In this document: positions 1 to 10,583 of the stretch, one piece after another | Layout: each line of letters begins with the position of its first letter | How positions within the stretch are numbered: the stretch's first letter is position 1 | From: Chrysopilus asiliformis | Taxonomy: Eukaryota; Arthropoda; Insecta; Diptera; Rhagionidae | DNA: 64,000 nt | Direction of reading: 5' to 3' | Assembly: GCA_964034945.1 (NCBI GenBank) | Contig: OZ035963.1 | Span: forward strand, 48,191,032 to 48,255,031 | The notes under the pieces: model-generated | Databases searched by the model: none | What the model was told of the DNA's origin: nothing | Seen by the model: the letters and a program-made list of their open reading frames with translations, nothing else | Made by a program: the position numbers and the translations under genes

Positions 1-248
1 ATCGTCATATATGGGAAGATATTATTCAATTGTCTTATTCAATTGTCTTAACAAACCTCACCATTTTAGCCACATTTTTCAAAAAAAATTGTGAGTTGTA
101 TCCAGGGGTATTTGTAAGGGAAATTCCGTTTTCTCAAAATTTCTATTTTAATTTTTTCACGGTAGCACGATGGGCCATTCCGGCACCGCGTTTTGTTTGC
201 ACTTTTTTTTCAAAAAAGCTTCTGGTTATTTCATCTGAATTTTAGCGT
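1..248. other. Unassigned AT-rich DNA
   Basis: No gene, repeat or RNA is recognisable. A 71-codon open frame here has no motif and is treated as chance. Confidence 0.4.
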
Positions 249-256
249 CTCGTGAT

Positions 257-1022
257 CAGTGTTGGGCAAAACGGCGTAAAAAACAGTTTTTTTACATTTT
301 CCACGTAAAAAACGTAAAAAACTGGTAAAAAACGTAAAAAACCGTAAAATACCCCATATGTCGCAAATTTCTGTACATTATTCACATTAATTAACGTTAA
401 AATAAGTAGGCGGACGCAATGCACTCAGAAAAATGGAGGCTTACTCGACGACCTACATACGGCTAATTGGCCTCGGGCAGGCGCGCGTTCGCCTGCATGT
501 GGGCAAGTAAAACTGAGTTGACCTGTGGTCGGAGAAATTCTGAAATTAAGCCACCAGCAGGTGAAGTAGGGCATTGGGAGCTGCACGAGTTGACCTTAGA
601 TAGGCATTTCGAGGATGTAATGTCATGTAATGGAAACCTCTGTCAGCCAGCTAGAGGTCAGAGTTAACCTGACAAAAAGTTGACCTGAACATTTTTCTGA
701 GTGTGTAATGAAAGGATATAAACAGTTTTTGAACTCCGAGTTTAAAATCTTTTTCACTTTCAAGAGTGCAATTTGGAAATGCTTTTGAATACTTTTCTGT
801 GCTTGCTGAAGACTATTAACCTTTTTATTGTTCTAAGATGATTTATTTACAAATAATTACTATAATTATTGAATGGCTACTTATTAAATTTTTTATCATC
901 AATGTTTTAGGTTTTTTATAGTTTTTTACGTTTTTTACGTTAAAATTGAGGTTTTTTACGCGTAATTTTTTAGGCGTAAAAACTAGGTAAATTACTTTAC
1001 GTAAAAAACCGGCACAACACTG
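257..1022. mobile_element. hAT-like MITE with 8-bp target duplication
   Basis: The ends are inverted: CAGTGTTGGGC at 257 and, reading back from 1022, CAGTGTTGTGCCGG. Both flanks carry the same 8 bp, CTCGTGAT, at 249-256 and 1023-1030. An 8-bp duplication and a CAGTGTTG-type terminus are typical of the hAT superfamily. The outer parts are rich in GTAAAAAAC/GTTTTTTAC motifs (about 270-350 and 905-1010), which act as subterminal inverted repeats. No transposase frame is present, so it is a non-autonomous 766-bp copy. A second inverted-repeat unit lies inside it (422-703). Confidence 0.85.
422..703. mobile_element. Nested inverted-repeat unit inside the hAT-like MITE
   Basis: A perfect 14-bp inverted repeat, CACTCAGAAAAATG, occurs at 422-435 and as its complement at 690-703. 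The 282-bp interior is more GC-rich than the surrounding (GTAAAAAAC)-type sequence, as expected of a later insertion. No clean target duplication is visible (only a shared TG beside each end), so the superfamily is not assigned. The 66-codon open frame inside has no known motif. Confidence 0.55.
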
Positions 1023-1030
1023 CTCGTGAT

Positions 1031-1794
1031 CGTATTAGATCGAAACCATGTTGAAGGATACCGTGCTAAAGGAGGATTATCTATATATATATTAAACTTA
1101 GTAGCGGATAGAACCAAACTTCGGACTCAAAAATGAACTTCGCCAGGGTTTTTAAATAAGGCGAATTCCCTTTGCGCCAAAGTTTTTGAATTTATTTTAC
1201 AACATGTGTTTAGAAACCATACAATAGATAGAAGGAGAGAGGGTTCGTATCACGCGGGAGGAAGTGATTTGTGTGGGGGAAAATTTTCCTTTGCGATCGA
1301 CCTGTGCAACACTAAAAACCATTTTAAAATCCCTTCAGTAATTGAGGATATAGCAGGTGAGGGGTTTCACATCACCCGGGAGAGAGTGGTTTGAGTGAGT
1401 GAAAACTTTCCTTGATAGTCGACCTGTCCAACCTGTCCAACAGTCAATACCGGATAAAAATCTATTCAATAGTTTAGGACAGGCATCATCAGCTAGTGGC
1501 TCGGCTGGCTCATCACACAGATTGGCTTTAACAGCGTAGCCACTATAATCGACCTTCTATTGTGTGCTGTAATGCTTGTGTGTGCGGCTTCGGATCGCAG
1601 GAATAAAACGAATCGTGCTTTGAGTTGGAATCGGTGCTTTATTAGCATGACGCATTTCATTTTAAATCAGTTCGTGTCAAGCCATTGCCCTGGAAGGTTG
1701 TGTTTCATTGAACTGTATTTTTATTTGTAGTGGTTATAAATTTTTATTGTAAAGATAGCGACAGTTACTTTGATGGCCCCTGGTTTAGGATATA
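1031..1794. repeat. Degenerate tandem units of about 125 bp, plus unassigned DNA
   Basis: Two imperfect direct units at about 1247-1371 and 1371-1440 share the order: a GGGAG/AGTG phrase, a GAAAA-TTTCCTT phrase, then a GACCTGTCCAAC-like phrase. A third related unit lies at about 2365-2490, beyond the mariner element, so the mariner seems to have inserted within or beside this degenerate repeat. The remainder (1440-1790) is unassigned; no coding evidence was seen. Confidence 0.4.
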
Positions 1795-2355
1795 CAGGAT
1801 GGGCCAGAATAGACGCAGGGGTTTGAAGTCTTTATAACTTTTTTTTTATTTTTATTTTTTTAATTTTGTTTCAGCATTTTGTTAAGAAGACTTGGGCAAT
1901 TTAAAATAGACCTGTACACAATAGAACAACGAACCGGTGGGCGGTGGGCTCAATGACTCTTTTACGGGACATGTTTGGCGGACGCATTATTTCGAAGAGA
2001 AGCGATTTCAATTGGCCTCCGCGTTCACCTGGTCTAACGACTCCAGATTGTTTCCTTTGGGGATATTTGAAAGAAAAGGTGTACGTCAACAAGCCAACAA
2101 CCATCAGCCAATTGAAAACCAACATTCGCAGTGAAATCGAGGCCAAAACACGAAAGGTTATGGAAAATGTCTTGGAAAGAGCACGGATTTGCGAAGCAGA
2201 AAATGGCTACCACTTGCGGGATATAATTTTCCATGTTTAGACCAAAAATATTCCCCATCAATCAACTACATGTATTTGAAAAAAAATTATAGGTTTCGCT
2301 AAAATAAAAAATTTATAAAGAATTCAAACCCCCGCGTCTATTCTGGCCCACCCTG
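1795..2355 (+). mobile_element. Tc1/mariner-type element, internally deleted
   Basis: Near-perfect inverted termini of about 34 bp start CAGGATGGGCCAGAATAGAC at 1795; the opposite end, read in reverse, starts CAGGGTGGGCCAGAATAGAC from 2355. TA dinucleotides flank both sides (1793-1794 and 2356-2357), the usual target duplication of Tc1/mariner elements. The 561-bp body keeps only the C-terminal part of a transposase gene (1944-2240), so most of the catalytic domain has been lost. It is a dead, non-autonomous copy. Confidence 0.9.
1944..2240 (+). pseudogene. Mariner transposase, C-terminal fragment
   Basis: The 98-residue frame contains NWPPRSPGLTTPDCFLWGYL, which matches the mariner/IS630 signature around the third catalytic acidic residue (usually SPDLTPxDFFLWGY). 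The Asp of TPDC aligns with that third residue. It is followed by KEKVY, an I...L...I helix and a C-terminal HLRDIIFHV-like tail typical of the family. The N-terminal HTH domains and the first two catalytic Asp residues are absent. It lies between the mariner termini on the + strand and is read as the remnant of the encoded transposase, with no function expected. Confidence 0.85.
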
Positions 2356-3799
2356 TAGTAAGAGGAAGAGTTCGCATTATGTAATGGGGAGTAATTTGAG
2401 TGCGCGAAATTTTTTTTTAAAAGTCCGCCTGTCCAGCACTGAAAACCGTACTCGAATCGCTTCAGCGGTTCAGAAGATAACAGGCGAGGGGGTCAGAGCG
2501 AAGCATATTTTGTTACATCCAGATAGTTTGTATTGTCCCTCAAGATATCAATCATTATCGTGTAGATTTTAAGCCATGTCGGACACCTCGTATAGCTATG
2601 ATGCCGGGGGGTGGAAAGAGGTAAGAGGAGCGAAACCTTAAACCTTCCCAGGTGTCTATGCTAAATACAAAAATCGGTTGAGTGGTTTTCCAGCCAAGTT
2701 GTGGCATACAGACATACAAAAGTTCAATTTTATGTAGAAGATTTTACGATTTGCCTCAGGCATTTTGTAGGTTTTCGTATGTTTCCATATTTTATCTAGT
2801 ACAACATTTGGCAAAGATCACTTCAGTTTTCAGAATTAACTGTAATTTGTCAAAAAAACGCTTTTTCTATCTAAAAAAATCTCCTTTTAGGACGAAAAAG
2901 TATACAAAAATTAATCCATAAAAAAAACTCAATATATTACAAAATATTTTCTTAATTCCCACTTCAGCATCCTTTATGAAATCTTTTGATCTTAATTCTC
3001 ACAGGTATAAAGATATTTGAATTAATTTTCTTAGTTTGGTTCTGTTCTTTTCATTCGATGGAATCTAATTCGATAGTATAAAAGTGATCAAAATTTGATC
3101 TTGAGAACCGCAGACGCATATATAGGAAAGTAATGCAACATTAATCGATTGTATTGTATTCCCCTATAAAAATGCTTTAATCCGACTGCATGTGTTTAGT
3201 TAATTTGCATATAATTCAGGTGTGATATTATATTGCCCATTGATTCGAACAGGATATGAAACGTGCACGTTTTTATTATACTCTGAATTTTTCTAATAAA
3301 TCTCTGTACATATTTCGACACGAAACTGTATATGAGGTTGACGAGGAGGAAAACGAAATTCGAATTTTGATTTTGAAGAATGGACCTTGATACATTTTTA
3401 CACAAAAACTCACACATAGCCACATAAATATTGATGCCGAACGAAGGACTGAAGCCAACGAACAAATCAATTTGCATATGCACAGAAATTTTTTTAAGGG
3501 ATTTCTTTTTGAATGTGAAACCCTCAAAATGATCAATTGTCTAGGGTTAGAATTATAGATATCAGAAAAAATGTATAATAGAACATAAGAAAGAGTTTTT
3601 AATTTATTGCCGTGGGACAATTTAAGGCTAAAGCCGAGTGGATTTTGTAAAAATCTGGGACACATGATTAAAAAATCAATTTGATGTCGAATATCTTTAA
3701 GATTATGGTATTTTAGAAATTTCTAGCAAATATTTAGTTAACATCTTTAAACTATATATAAATGAAGACCATTTTTGTAGAAAAATATAAAAAAACGGC
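2356..3799. other. Unassigned AT-rich DNA
   Basis: A degenerate unit at about 2365-2490 resembles those at 1247-1440. Beyond it no gene, RNA or clear repeat is visible. Short open frames (for example 3276-3665 on the minus strand) lack motifs and codon bias and are not called. Confidence 0.4.
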
Positions 3800-4430
3800 T
3801 CCGCGGTCTAACCACATCCCTAGCACTCGATCACGCATTAAAATAAAATTTTTCCTTGAGGTTGTTTTAAAATCGCATTAACAGGGAATGAAGTAAGGGG
3901 ACCCTTGGATTGCACTATGGTCTAAAACTCACTCTTTCCTAAAAGTTTCATCCTAATCGGTTCAGTAGTTCTCAAGTTGTAGGCGAACAGACAGGCATAC
4001 ACACAAGCCTTTTAGTTTAATAACCAGGAAAACCGAGCCATGCTTGGCCACCTCTAAGTCGTCCTTTTGCTGAAATTTTGGAGAGATATTAGAAAAACCC
4101 GCAGCCTAATCCACCTAACGGTGAGACGATACCTTTCTTACATAATCAAACTTCATATGATGAATATAATTGGGTATAATGTTGATTTTTTAAATATAAA
4201 AACAACAGGTTTGCCAGTTTCGTAGTGGAAAAATCGAAAGCCCTTGGCTCCCTTAGTAATACTGTAAAGTTTCATTAAGATCGGACCACCTAATTCGAAG
4301 ATACCAGGCGAGGGGTATCGAGGGAAGGAAAAGCGAATTTTTTTCAGAGGTGAGACCTATCTAGATCGTTAGGCGGGTTTTCGAGACCGTTGTGCAGACA
4401 TTACTCGTATTATATTATAGGATAGTATGG
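3800..4430. repeat. Degenerate interspersed repeat
   Basis: Phrases such as TCATCCTAATCGGTTCAGTAG (about 3948-3970, quoted in part) and TTAAGATCGGACCACC (about 4275) are followed by GGCGAACAGACAGGC-like sequence. These 'aatcggttcag ... acagac' phrases recur in insect non-autonomous elements and in the elements at 8.2, 19.6, 20.8 and 46.9 kb of this window. The segment from TCCACCTAAC (4110) also resembles 15299 onward. Ends are not resolvable. Confidence 0.35.
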
Positions 4431-4959
4431 TTATATTGAGGTTTCTGTACACAAGGATTTCGCAGCTCTACAAAAGCATTTAAAAAATCGTAAAATATTT
4501 TTTTCTCATTGAAACTGTACAAAAATGTTGTACGAAAAATCGTTAATATGAAATATTATCCGAAATGGCGGGTTTCATCAAATTGTTGGTGGCTCCTAAA
4601 TCGAGTTAATTGCCGAATTTAAAATAAACCTACTAACTTGAGTTTCATGTCCTGTAAAAGGGAGTCCGAAATATATAAAACCACATTTCGGCAATCCAAT
4701 TTTTGCTTTTGTAAGAGATATTCTTCGGATATAGCTTTTTCACACAGCTTTTTCACACCCTTGGATCAAACAAACGAAGATCAGATTGGAAATCAGCATC
4801 AAAAATCTTTAAGACGCATATTCAACGCCTGATACTTCGCCCAAAAATTTGGTACGAATCGGTTCGACATTTTTCGAGTTCTAAGCAAACAAGCAGACTA
4901 CACAGAAGCAATAGTTTTTGTAGATTGGAATTAAAAACATAAGAAAAACTACAATTTAA
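4431..4959. other. Unassigned DNA with a repeat phrase shared with 63.6 kb
   Basis: GGCGGGTTTCA (about 4567) followed by CTAAATCGAGTTA (about 4597) recurs with similar spacing at about 63583-63620, suggesting a shared old repeat. No coding evidence. Confidence 0.3.
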
Positions 4960-5206
4960 GGGCTTCTAGCAAGAACGGGGTAACTCCACTTTCGGAAAAA
5001 GGAGATAACTCGAAAATTTAAAAGATTTTTTCCCGTTCCGAAATGGTATTATTGTATGATTATGGTGGCAATACATGTAGAAATTCATACACGATAAGTG
5101 GAAAGAAAATTTTTTTATGAAGCTTGAAAATTGAATTTTTAAAACATTTTTTTTTAATTTCCGGAAAATACCAAAAATGGATTTACCCCGTTTTTGCTGC
5201 AAGCCC
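4960..5206. mobile_element. Small MITE with about 29-bp inverted termini
   Basis: GGGCTTCTAGCAAGAACGGG at 4960 is mirrored by GGGCTTGCAGCAAAAACGGG read backwards from 5206; the inverted match continues through GTAA-TCCA. The 247-bp AT-rich interior is non-coding. I see no convincing target duplication, so the superfamily is open. Confidence 0.65.
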
Positions 5207-5871
5207 TTCAATTACCATGCCCAAACACTATATGAGGACAGACAAAATTTTTATTTAAAAGTTTTATATTATATTTCTGTGGGAGAGGATTGGTCCGGTT
5301 GGATTTTGATGTATGAAGCATTTATGTAAAAAAATATTTTGAACACATTTAGTCTTTATAATTTTTCCGATACTATGCACCGTTTTCGAGAAAATAGAAA
5401 AAAAGTGTTCAATTTGTGCAATCATCAATTTCCCAGCAATAGCTAACTTCATTTTCAGGAATTTTTACTACTTTTTCAGTAAATTTTATTATTTTTAAGT
5501 AAGTTTTACTAGGAAAACAGTATAAAAAATTTTGTTTTAAAATTCTATGATTTAAGTGATGTGATTTTTAAATCAGATACAATATCGATACTATCGGATG
5601 TTTTCTCAGCATCGATAGTCCGTCTCGAAGTATCGATCGATGGCGACTATCGCTGGTTTAATTACTAGTATTGCACTTGATTAATTGTTGACGGTAAACA
5701 TTTGCAATAAATTACGAATGTAAATACCTAAAACTTGCCGAAAGTAGTGGAGAATTAATGAATATATTTTTATTTGTGATACTTAGTTTTCCTATTTCAT
5801 AAAAAAGGGAGGCGCTCCACATTTTGTGACAACGGTCCAAATTATGTACTCTTACCTTATATAATTCTAGT
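5207..5871. other. Unassigned DNA with ATCGATA-rich stretch
   Basis: About 5578-5655 is dense in ATCGATA/CGATAGT words, similar in style to the hAT-like element at 32237-32993, and may be a relic of a related element. The rest has no recognisable feature. Confidence 0.3.
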
Positions 5872-5999
5872 AGAGAAATTTGCAAAATAGAGAAATTTGC
5901 AAAACAGAGAAATTTGCAAAACAGAGAAATTTGCAAAATAGAGAAATTTGCAAAACAGAGAAATTTACAAAACAGAGAAATTTGCAAAACAGAGAAATT
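5872..5999. repeat. 17-bp tandem repeat, about 7.5 copies
   Basis: The unit AGAGAAATTTGCAAAAC (with a T/C variant in the last base and one A-for-G change) repeats every 17 bp. Because 17 is not a multiple of 3, the frames through it cycle with a 17-residue period; these are not genes. Confidence 0.9.
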
Positions 6000-6853
6000 A
6001 TGCTTTGGTACGATCAGTTGTCAATAAACTTCAACAAGCATATGTACTCAATAAATTCGATACAAAATTAAGAAATTTTCTTAAGAGTATTTATCATCTT
6101 CTTAAATCACGTTCACCTTAGACTCACAGTTAAAATATCCCATCTAAAGAATAAATTTCAAGAGAAATTCTTTATCGGGGTAGAAAATTGCCTGCCTTTT
6201 CGTCTGTTCATTTGATTTTTTTTAAACTGAATTTCGTAGTAATTTGCATATTATTCGTGAGGCGAGAACTTCTTCATTTTATTTAATATCGTTTCTGAAG
6301 GGTTATTTCTTTGCACACTACCATACTTACTTTCGCATTGTAGTATTGACAATAAAGGATTAAATTATTGGGAATTTTTTACTGCCATAAAATATTCTCG
6401 TTTCGTATCTTTGTCCACCGAATCAAATAATCAAAACGATGAATTAAATAATATATTTTCATTTGCAGCCAACAAAGGAGTTTTGTGGTATTGTTCACTC
6501 GAAAATTTCCAAGAGACAGCTGATGGTCTTCAAGACCTGTAAATGTAGTTCTACAATCACATTTATTAATTTCTATATAATTTCTATAGAAAATTTCAAT
6601 AGTTGGATTGGGTTTTCCACACGGTGAATTTGGCCCGCCAAAAAATTAATGCAGAAGAGACTCCTGTCCTAAGAGGTTTCCAAAGATTGCTTGACCACTT
6701 AGTGTGCGGTACAAATTTTGCTATAAAGAGAGAAAAAGGGTTTGGAATCTCTGCTCAAGTGAGTCTACAGGTGGAGCAAAGGCATTGAAGAGGCGGCAGA
6801 ATAATTTTTATTGCAAAAATTTGAAAAAAATATTTTTTGAAAATTCTAGGTAT
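6000..6853. other. Unassigned AT-rich DNA
   Basis: No gene, RNA or clear repeat. A 61-codon open frame at 6603-6788 has no recognisable motif and no splice context I can defend. Confidence 0.35.
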
Positions 6854-7614
6854 TAAAGGTAGAGATACACGAAAGGAGCTCTCGGTCTCTTAGACCAAAA
6901 ATTTCGCCTCTGCATACAAAGAGACCTGCGTATACACTTCGGAGACCGGAGATTTCTCTCTAAGTATCAAGTCTCTAGGGTCTCTGGGAGACTTAAGTTT
7001 CTTGCCGTGTAGTTACTAATGAGAGAGTCTCTTTAATGCGTCTCCGGTATTCAAAACGTTTTGATATCTATCTCTTGGTCTCCGGAGACGAATTTCGACA
7101 TTTCGAATTTTGAAGAAAAAAAGTGTTTTTACATATTTTATTATTAGTGATATTATGACGACGTGGACAAAATCCAAAACCACAAAAATCCAGGACATGG
7201 TTTAGAAGCGCCCGGTGCTGTGGAAAGTCGAAAAATCGGACTTCAAAAACAGATTTGTCCGAGCCGAAAAACGCATAATTATGAGTGCTGCTATTGCTGC
7301 TGTAATTTTTTTATTTCCCGCGTTAATTTTAATCAAAATATCCACAATTCGAAAAATTTCACAGCACAACACCAATCAAAAACTACCAAATGTCAAAAAG
7401 ATCTCCCAATGTTAAGCTTGGAGACGAGATACCTGCGTCTTGTATGCACTCCAGAGACTTTGCTTTTAGAGACTTTTTAGTAAACGTCTCCGGAGATCTA
7501 TTTTTTGATCTCCAGACTTAAATGGCTGTGATCGTATATACACTTTGGAGATTTTTGCCTTTTGTACCCTGGAGACCAGAGACCAAAGTCTCTCGTCGTG
7601 TACCTCTACCTTTA
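6854..7614. mobile_element. Foldback-type MITE with GTCTC-rich arms
   Basis: TAAAGGTAGAGATACACG at 6854 is mirrored by TAAAGGTAGAGGTACACG read back from 7614. Inside both ends lie many short GTCTC/GAGAC motifs in both orientations (for example 6880-7090 and 7420-7590), giving extensive potential fold-back. The middle (7140-7400) is less repetitive and contains a weak open frame that I cannot assign. No clear target duplication was found. It is a non-autonomous DNA element of undetermined superfamily. Confidence 0.65.
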
Positions 7615-7684
7615 GTGTAATTTGTGAAGCATTGGAGGAATATTTCATTGAAAAAATTTTTGGGGAGTTGGTTAAATAAGAATC

Positions 7685-7870
7685 CGATGTGAAAAAATTT
7701 GTCTATCTGGGTCAAATCTTGTATTCCAATTTTGACCCACTTCCACTCATCCGATTGACTTGAAATTTTACACAAATTCGTAACTTCAAAGACAATACAA
7801 TATCTGTGTATGTAAACAAAATGCCAGCCGGCAGCCGCCATTTTGTCCAAATCGAACTGATGAAGTACCA
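7685..7870 (-). repeat. Interspersed repeat, copy 1
   Basis: Read on the minus strand, this has AATTTCAAGTCAATCGGATG, then GTGGGTCAAAATTGGA and ACAAGATTTGACCC followed by AGATAGACAAA. The same order occurs on the plus strand at about 10376-10460. It is a short non-coding repeat with the same 'aatttcaa-tcaatcg ... gacagacaaa' layout as the DINE-like elements nearby. Confidence 0.5.
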
Positions 7871-7991
7871 ATCTTGTGGGGTCTCAAATTACAGAACTTC
7901 GGAAAAGAATGACCAGCGTATATTGGAAACTAAAAAAAAAACAAAATGGGTGCCACCATGGCACGCACCTCTTCCTTTTTCGTTATCTTAA

Positions 7992-8545
7992 ACATAACAA
8001 AAGCTATAATTGCCAATCTGGCAATCATTGGAGACCCGTATGGTGATATTCGTATCAAAATTCGAACAGTTGTACCAAAATTCCACTTTGAAGTCAAACT
8101 TTCCAATAAGATGTAGAATCATATCCTAAATAACTTTTGTTCTTGGACTTTTTTGATAAGATGCTCCGTTTTTGAGATATTCGCAAAAAAGTTTTCGTTC
8201 GTATGGGCGTACCCCCCCTAATGGTCCATTTTTGCCCATTAACGAACTTAGCTTCGCATTTTACGAAAAACGGATCTGTGCAAACTTTCAAGTCTCTAGC
8301 TCAATCCGTGCGCCCGCAATCCGAGCCACAGACAGACAGACAGACAGACGGACAGACAGACGGACAGACAGACAGACGGACAGACAGACAGACGGACAGA
8401 CAGACGGACGGACATGCAGAAATTAATTATTTTTATCATTCTAAACACACTGGTGTAATTCATTTTTGTGTGTGATGACGGGATCTTGGCGTTACAAACG
8501 GTAAGGCAAAGTTAATATACCCTTTGGTTTCACCATACGGGTATA
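7992..8545 (-). mobile_element. DINE/mini-me-like element, copy A
   Basis: Read on the minus strand the element starts TATACCCGTATGGTGAAACC (8545 downward), has a (GTCY)n tract (8326-8415), a second copy of the CACCATACGGGT word in inverse orientation near 8035, then a small stem-loop ATTGCCAGATTGGCAAT and ends ...TTTTGTTATGTT. A 5' subterminal inverted repeat, a central microsatellite, its inverse near the 3' end and a 3' stem-loop form the architecture described for DINE/Helentron-type elements, and the (GTCY)n core is that of dipteran mini-me elements. This copy lacks about 52 bp present in copy B. No protein is encoded. Confidence 0.7.
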
Positions 8546-8699
8546 AAAACGATGCAACCATCGTGTGGGGCCTTAAATAAATAAGCATCATTAAAAAAAA
8601 TACATAATTTTTGGTTTTTAGTCTTACTAATCAAATAAAAAATTAGTAAAACGGATCAAATTAACAAATAGAAACAAAGATTGTACAAAAAGCTGTTAG

Positions 8700-9283
8700 A
8701 AACATAACAAAAGCTATAATTGCCAATCTGGCAATCATTGGAGACCCGTATGGTGATATTCGTATCAAAATTCGAACAGTTGTACCAAAATTCCACTTTG
8801 AAGTCAAACTTTCCAATAAGATTTTTTAAAATTTATTCCAATCGGATTTTGATGTTGGGAGTTTTATGTAGAATCATATCCTAAATAACTTTTGTTCTTG
8901 CACTTTTTTGATAAGATGCGCTGTTTTTGAGATATTCACAAAAACCGTTTTCGTTCGTATGGGGGGTACCCCCCTTAATGGTCCATTTTTGCCCATTAAC
9001 GAACTTAGCCTCACATTTTACGAAAAACGGATCTGTGCAAAATTTCAAGTCTCTAGCTCAATCCGTGCGCCCGCAATCCGCGCCACAGACGGACAGACGG
9101 ACGGACGGACGGACGGACAGACGGACGGACGGACGGACGGACGGACGGACATGCTAAATTCAACTTTTTTTATCATTCTAAACACAATGGTGTAATTCAT
9201 TTTTTTGTGCGATGACGGGATTTTGGCGTTACAAACGGTAAGGCAAATCTAATATACCCTTTGGTTTCACCATACGGGTATAA
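8700..9283 (-). mobile_element. DINE/mini-me-like element, copy B
   Basis: Same structure and orientation as copy A, which lies 154 bp upstream. The first ~120 bp (8701-8821) appear identical to 7993-8113. The (GTCY)n tract is at about 9086-9152, mainly GGAC units on the plus strand. It retains the 'aatcggattttgatg' segment that copy A lost. The intervening 154 bp (8546-8699) is AT-rich and unassigned. Confidence 0.7.
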
Positions 9284-9525
9284 AAAATGTGCGAAAAAGA
9301 ATATAATATAAGTTATTTTATTATATTTTTTATGCTTCTATCCTGCTTTTATTTCTCATACACCCAAAAGATTATTATTTTATGTTGATGTTTAGTGACC
9401 GTTTGATGATTTTTATTATTATGTTTTTTTTTGCAGGCTTCTGGGTCAGTGGGTTGGAGTGAAATAAAAATATATTTTTAATTCTTCATTCCCAACGTTT
9501 CGGTTTTATTTTAAACCATCTTTAA

Positions 9526-10147
9526 CCCTGGACCCGTGTACTGGGCACTGAGTGCCCAGAACGATTTTCGAACCGAAATTAACCATATTTTTAATAAAGA
9601 ATATGATGAAATGCAATATATTTCTGAAAGATACTGAAATTTAGAGTACAAAAACAAAAAAAAAATCCAAATTGCATATCTTCGGGGGGGTTGTGGAAGC
9701 TGTCAAAAAAAAAGCGTAATATCGTGTACTTGGGCACTCAGTGCCCAAGTCAGTACATTTTGTATGAATTTTGTTTTTATTTTGATTACAGCTTTGGGTT
9801 TTTCCCCTTTTATGATTTTTCTTGTATGCAGATATTATATTGTATTGTTATATTATTTATATTATAATATTTATATTGTATTGTTGTCATGTATTGCATT
9901 TTCTTTCGTGGAGTACATGATTTGTTGGTGAAATCGAGTACCAGATTCGCGAGCTTACAAGCGGTCTATATTCTCAGTCGATTTTTGCAAATTATATTTT
10001 CCCATTGTATTTCTACTTGTTTAACGAATAAACCAATTTTTATGGTTTTTAAACAAACCAGCCATACATTTTCTATTGGAATTGCATCTGGGCACTGAGT
10101 GCCCAAGTACACGGTAAATGGAAGTTTTATAGTACACGGGTCCAGGG
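9526..10147. mobile_element. piggyBac-like MITE with TTAA flanks
   Basis: A perfect 17-bp inverted terminus CCCTGGACCCGTGTACT lies directly inside TTAA on both sides (TTAA at 9522-9525 and 10148-10151). TTAA targeting and a CCC start are hallmarks of piggyBac. Inside, the palindrome GGGCACTGAGTGCCC or its complement occurs near both ends and once in the middle (about 9542, 9742 and 10089), usually next to a copy of GTACT. The flanks also mirror each other for 6 bp (CCATCT and AGATGG), which may mean the inverted repeat extends past TTAA. No transposase is encoded. Confidence 0.85.
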
Positions 10148-10299
10148 TTAAAGATGGCAAAAAAACATAATTATTATTTCCTTTTTCGTGCATTTTTCTA
10201 ATAATAGCTTTTTTTATTCAGTTTTTTCCCCAAAATCGGATTCAGCGGCCCCAAAAACTTTAGATAAGACTTTTTCACGAAAATTTGAGGAAAAGGATA

Positions 10300-10475
10300 A
10301 CCACGTTATCCTTCCTTACAGACTCGTTACCTTTACATAGAGAAAAGGTAGTGAAAATATTGTTTTACGTATGTGTGCAAAATTTCAAATCAATCGCGAA
10401 TGAATGGAGGTGGGTCAAAATTAGATTACAAGATTTGACCCTGACAGACAAACAACGAAAGCACGCTAAATAAAA
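10300..10475 (+). repeat. Interspersed repeat, copy 2
   Basis: AAATTTCAAATCAATCGCGA, then GTGGGTCAAAATTAGA and ACAAGATTTGACCC with a following GACAGACAAAC match the minus-strand copy at 7685-7870. Non-coding. Confidence 0.5.
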
Positions 10476-10583
10476 GCTTTTGCTAAATAAAATCTACGAC
10501 ACAGGAAACGCAAGCAAAATAAAAACCTAAATTTTAAAAAATGAAAAAAATATTTATCTCGCTTTTACAGCGCCTAAAATAAC

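Noticed and set aside
5872..5999. CRISPR-like array
   Set aside because: The 17-bp units are directly abutting with no spacers, and the context is eukaryotic; it is a plain tandem repeat.
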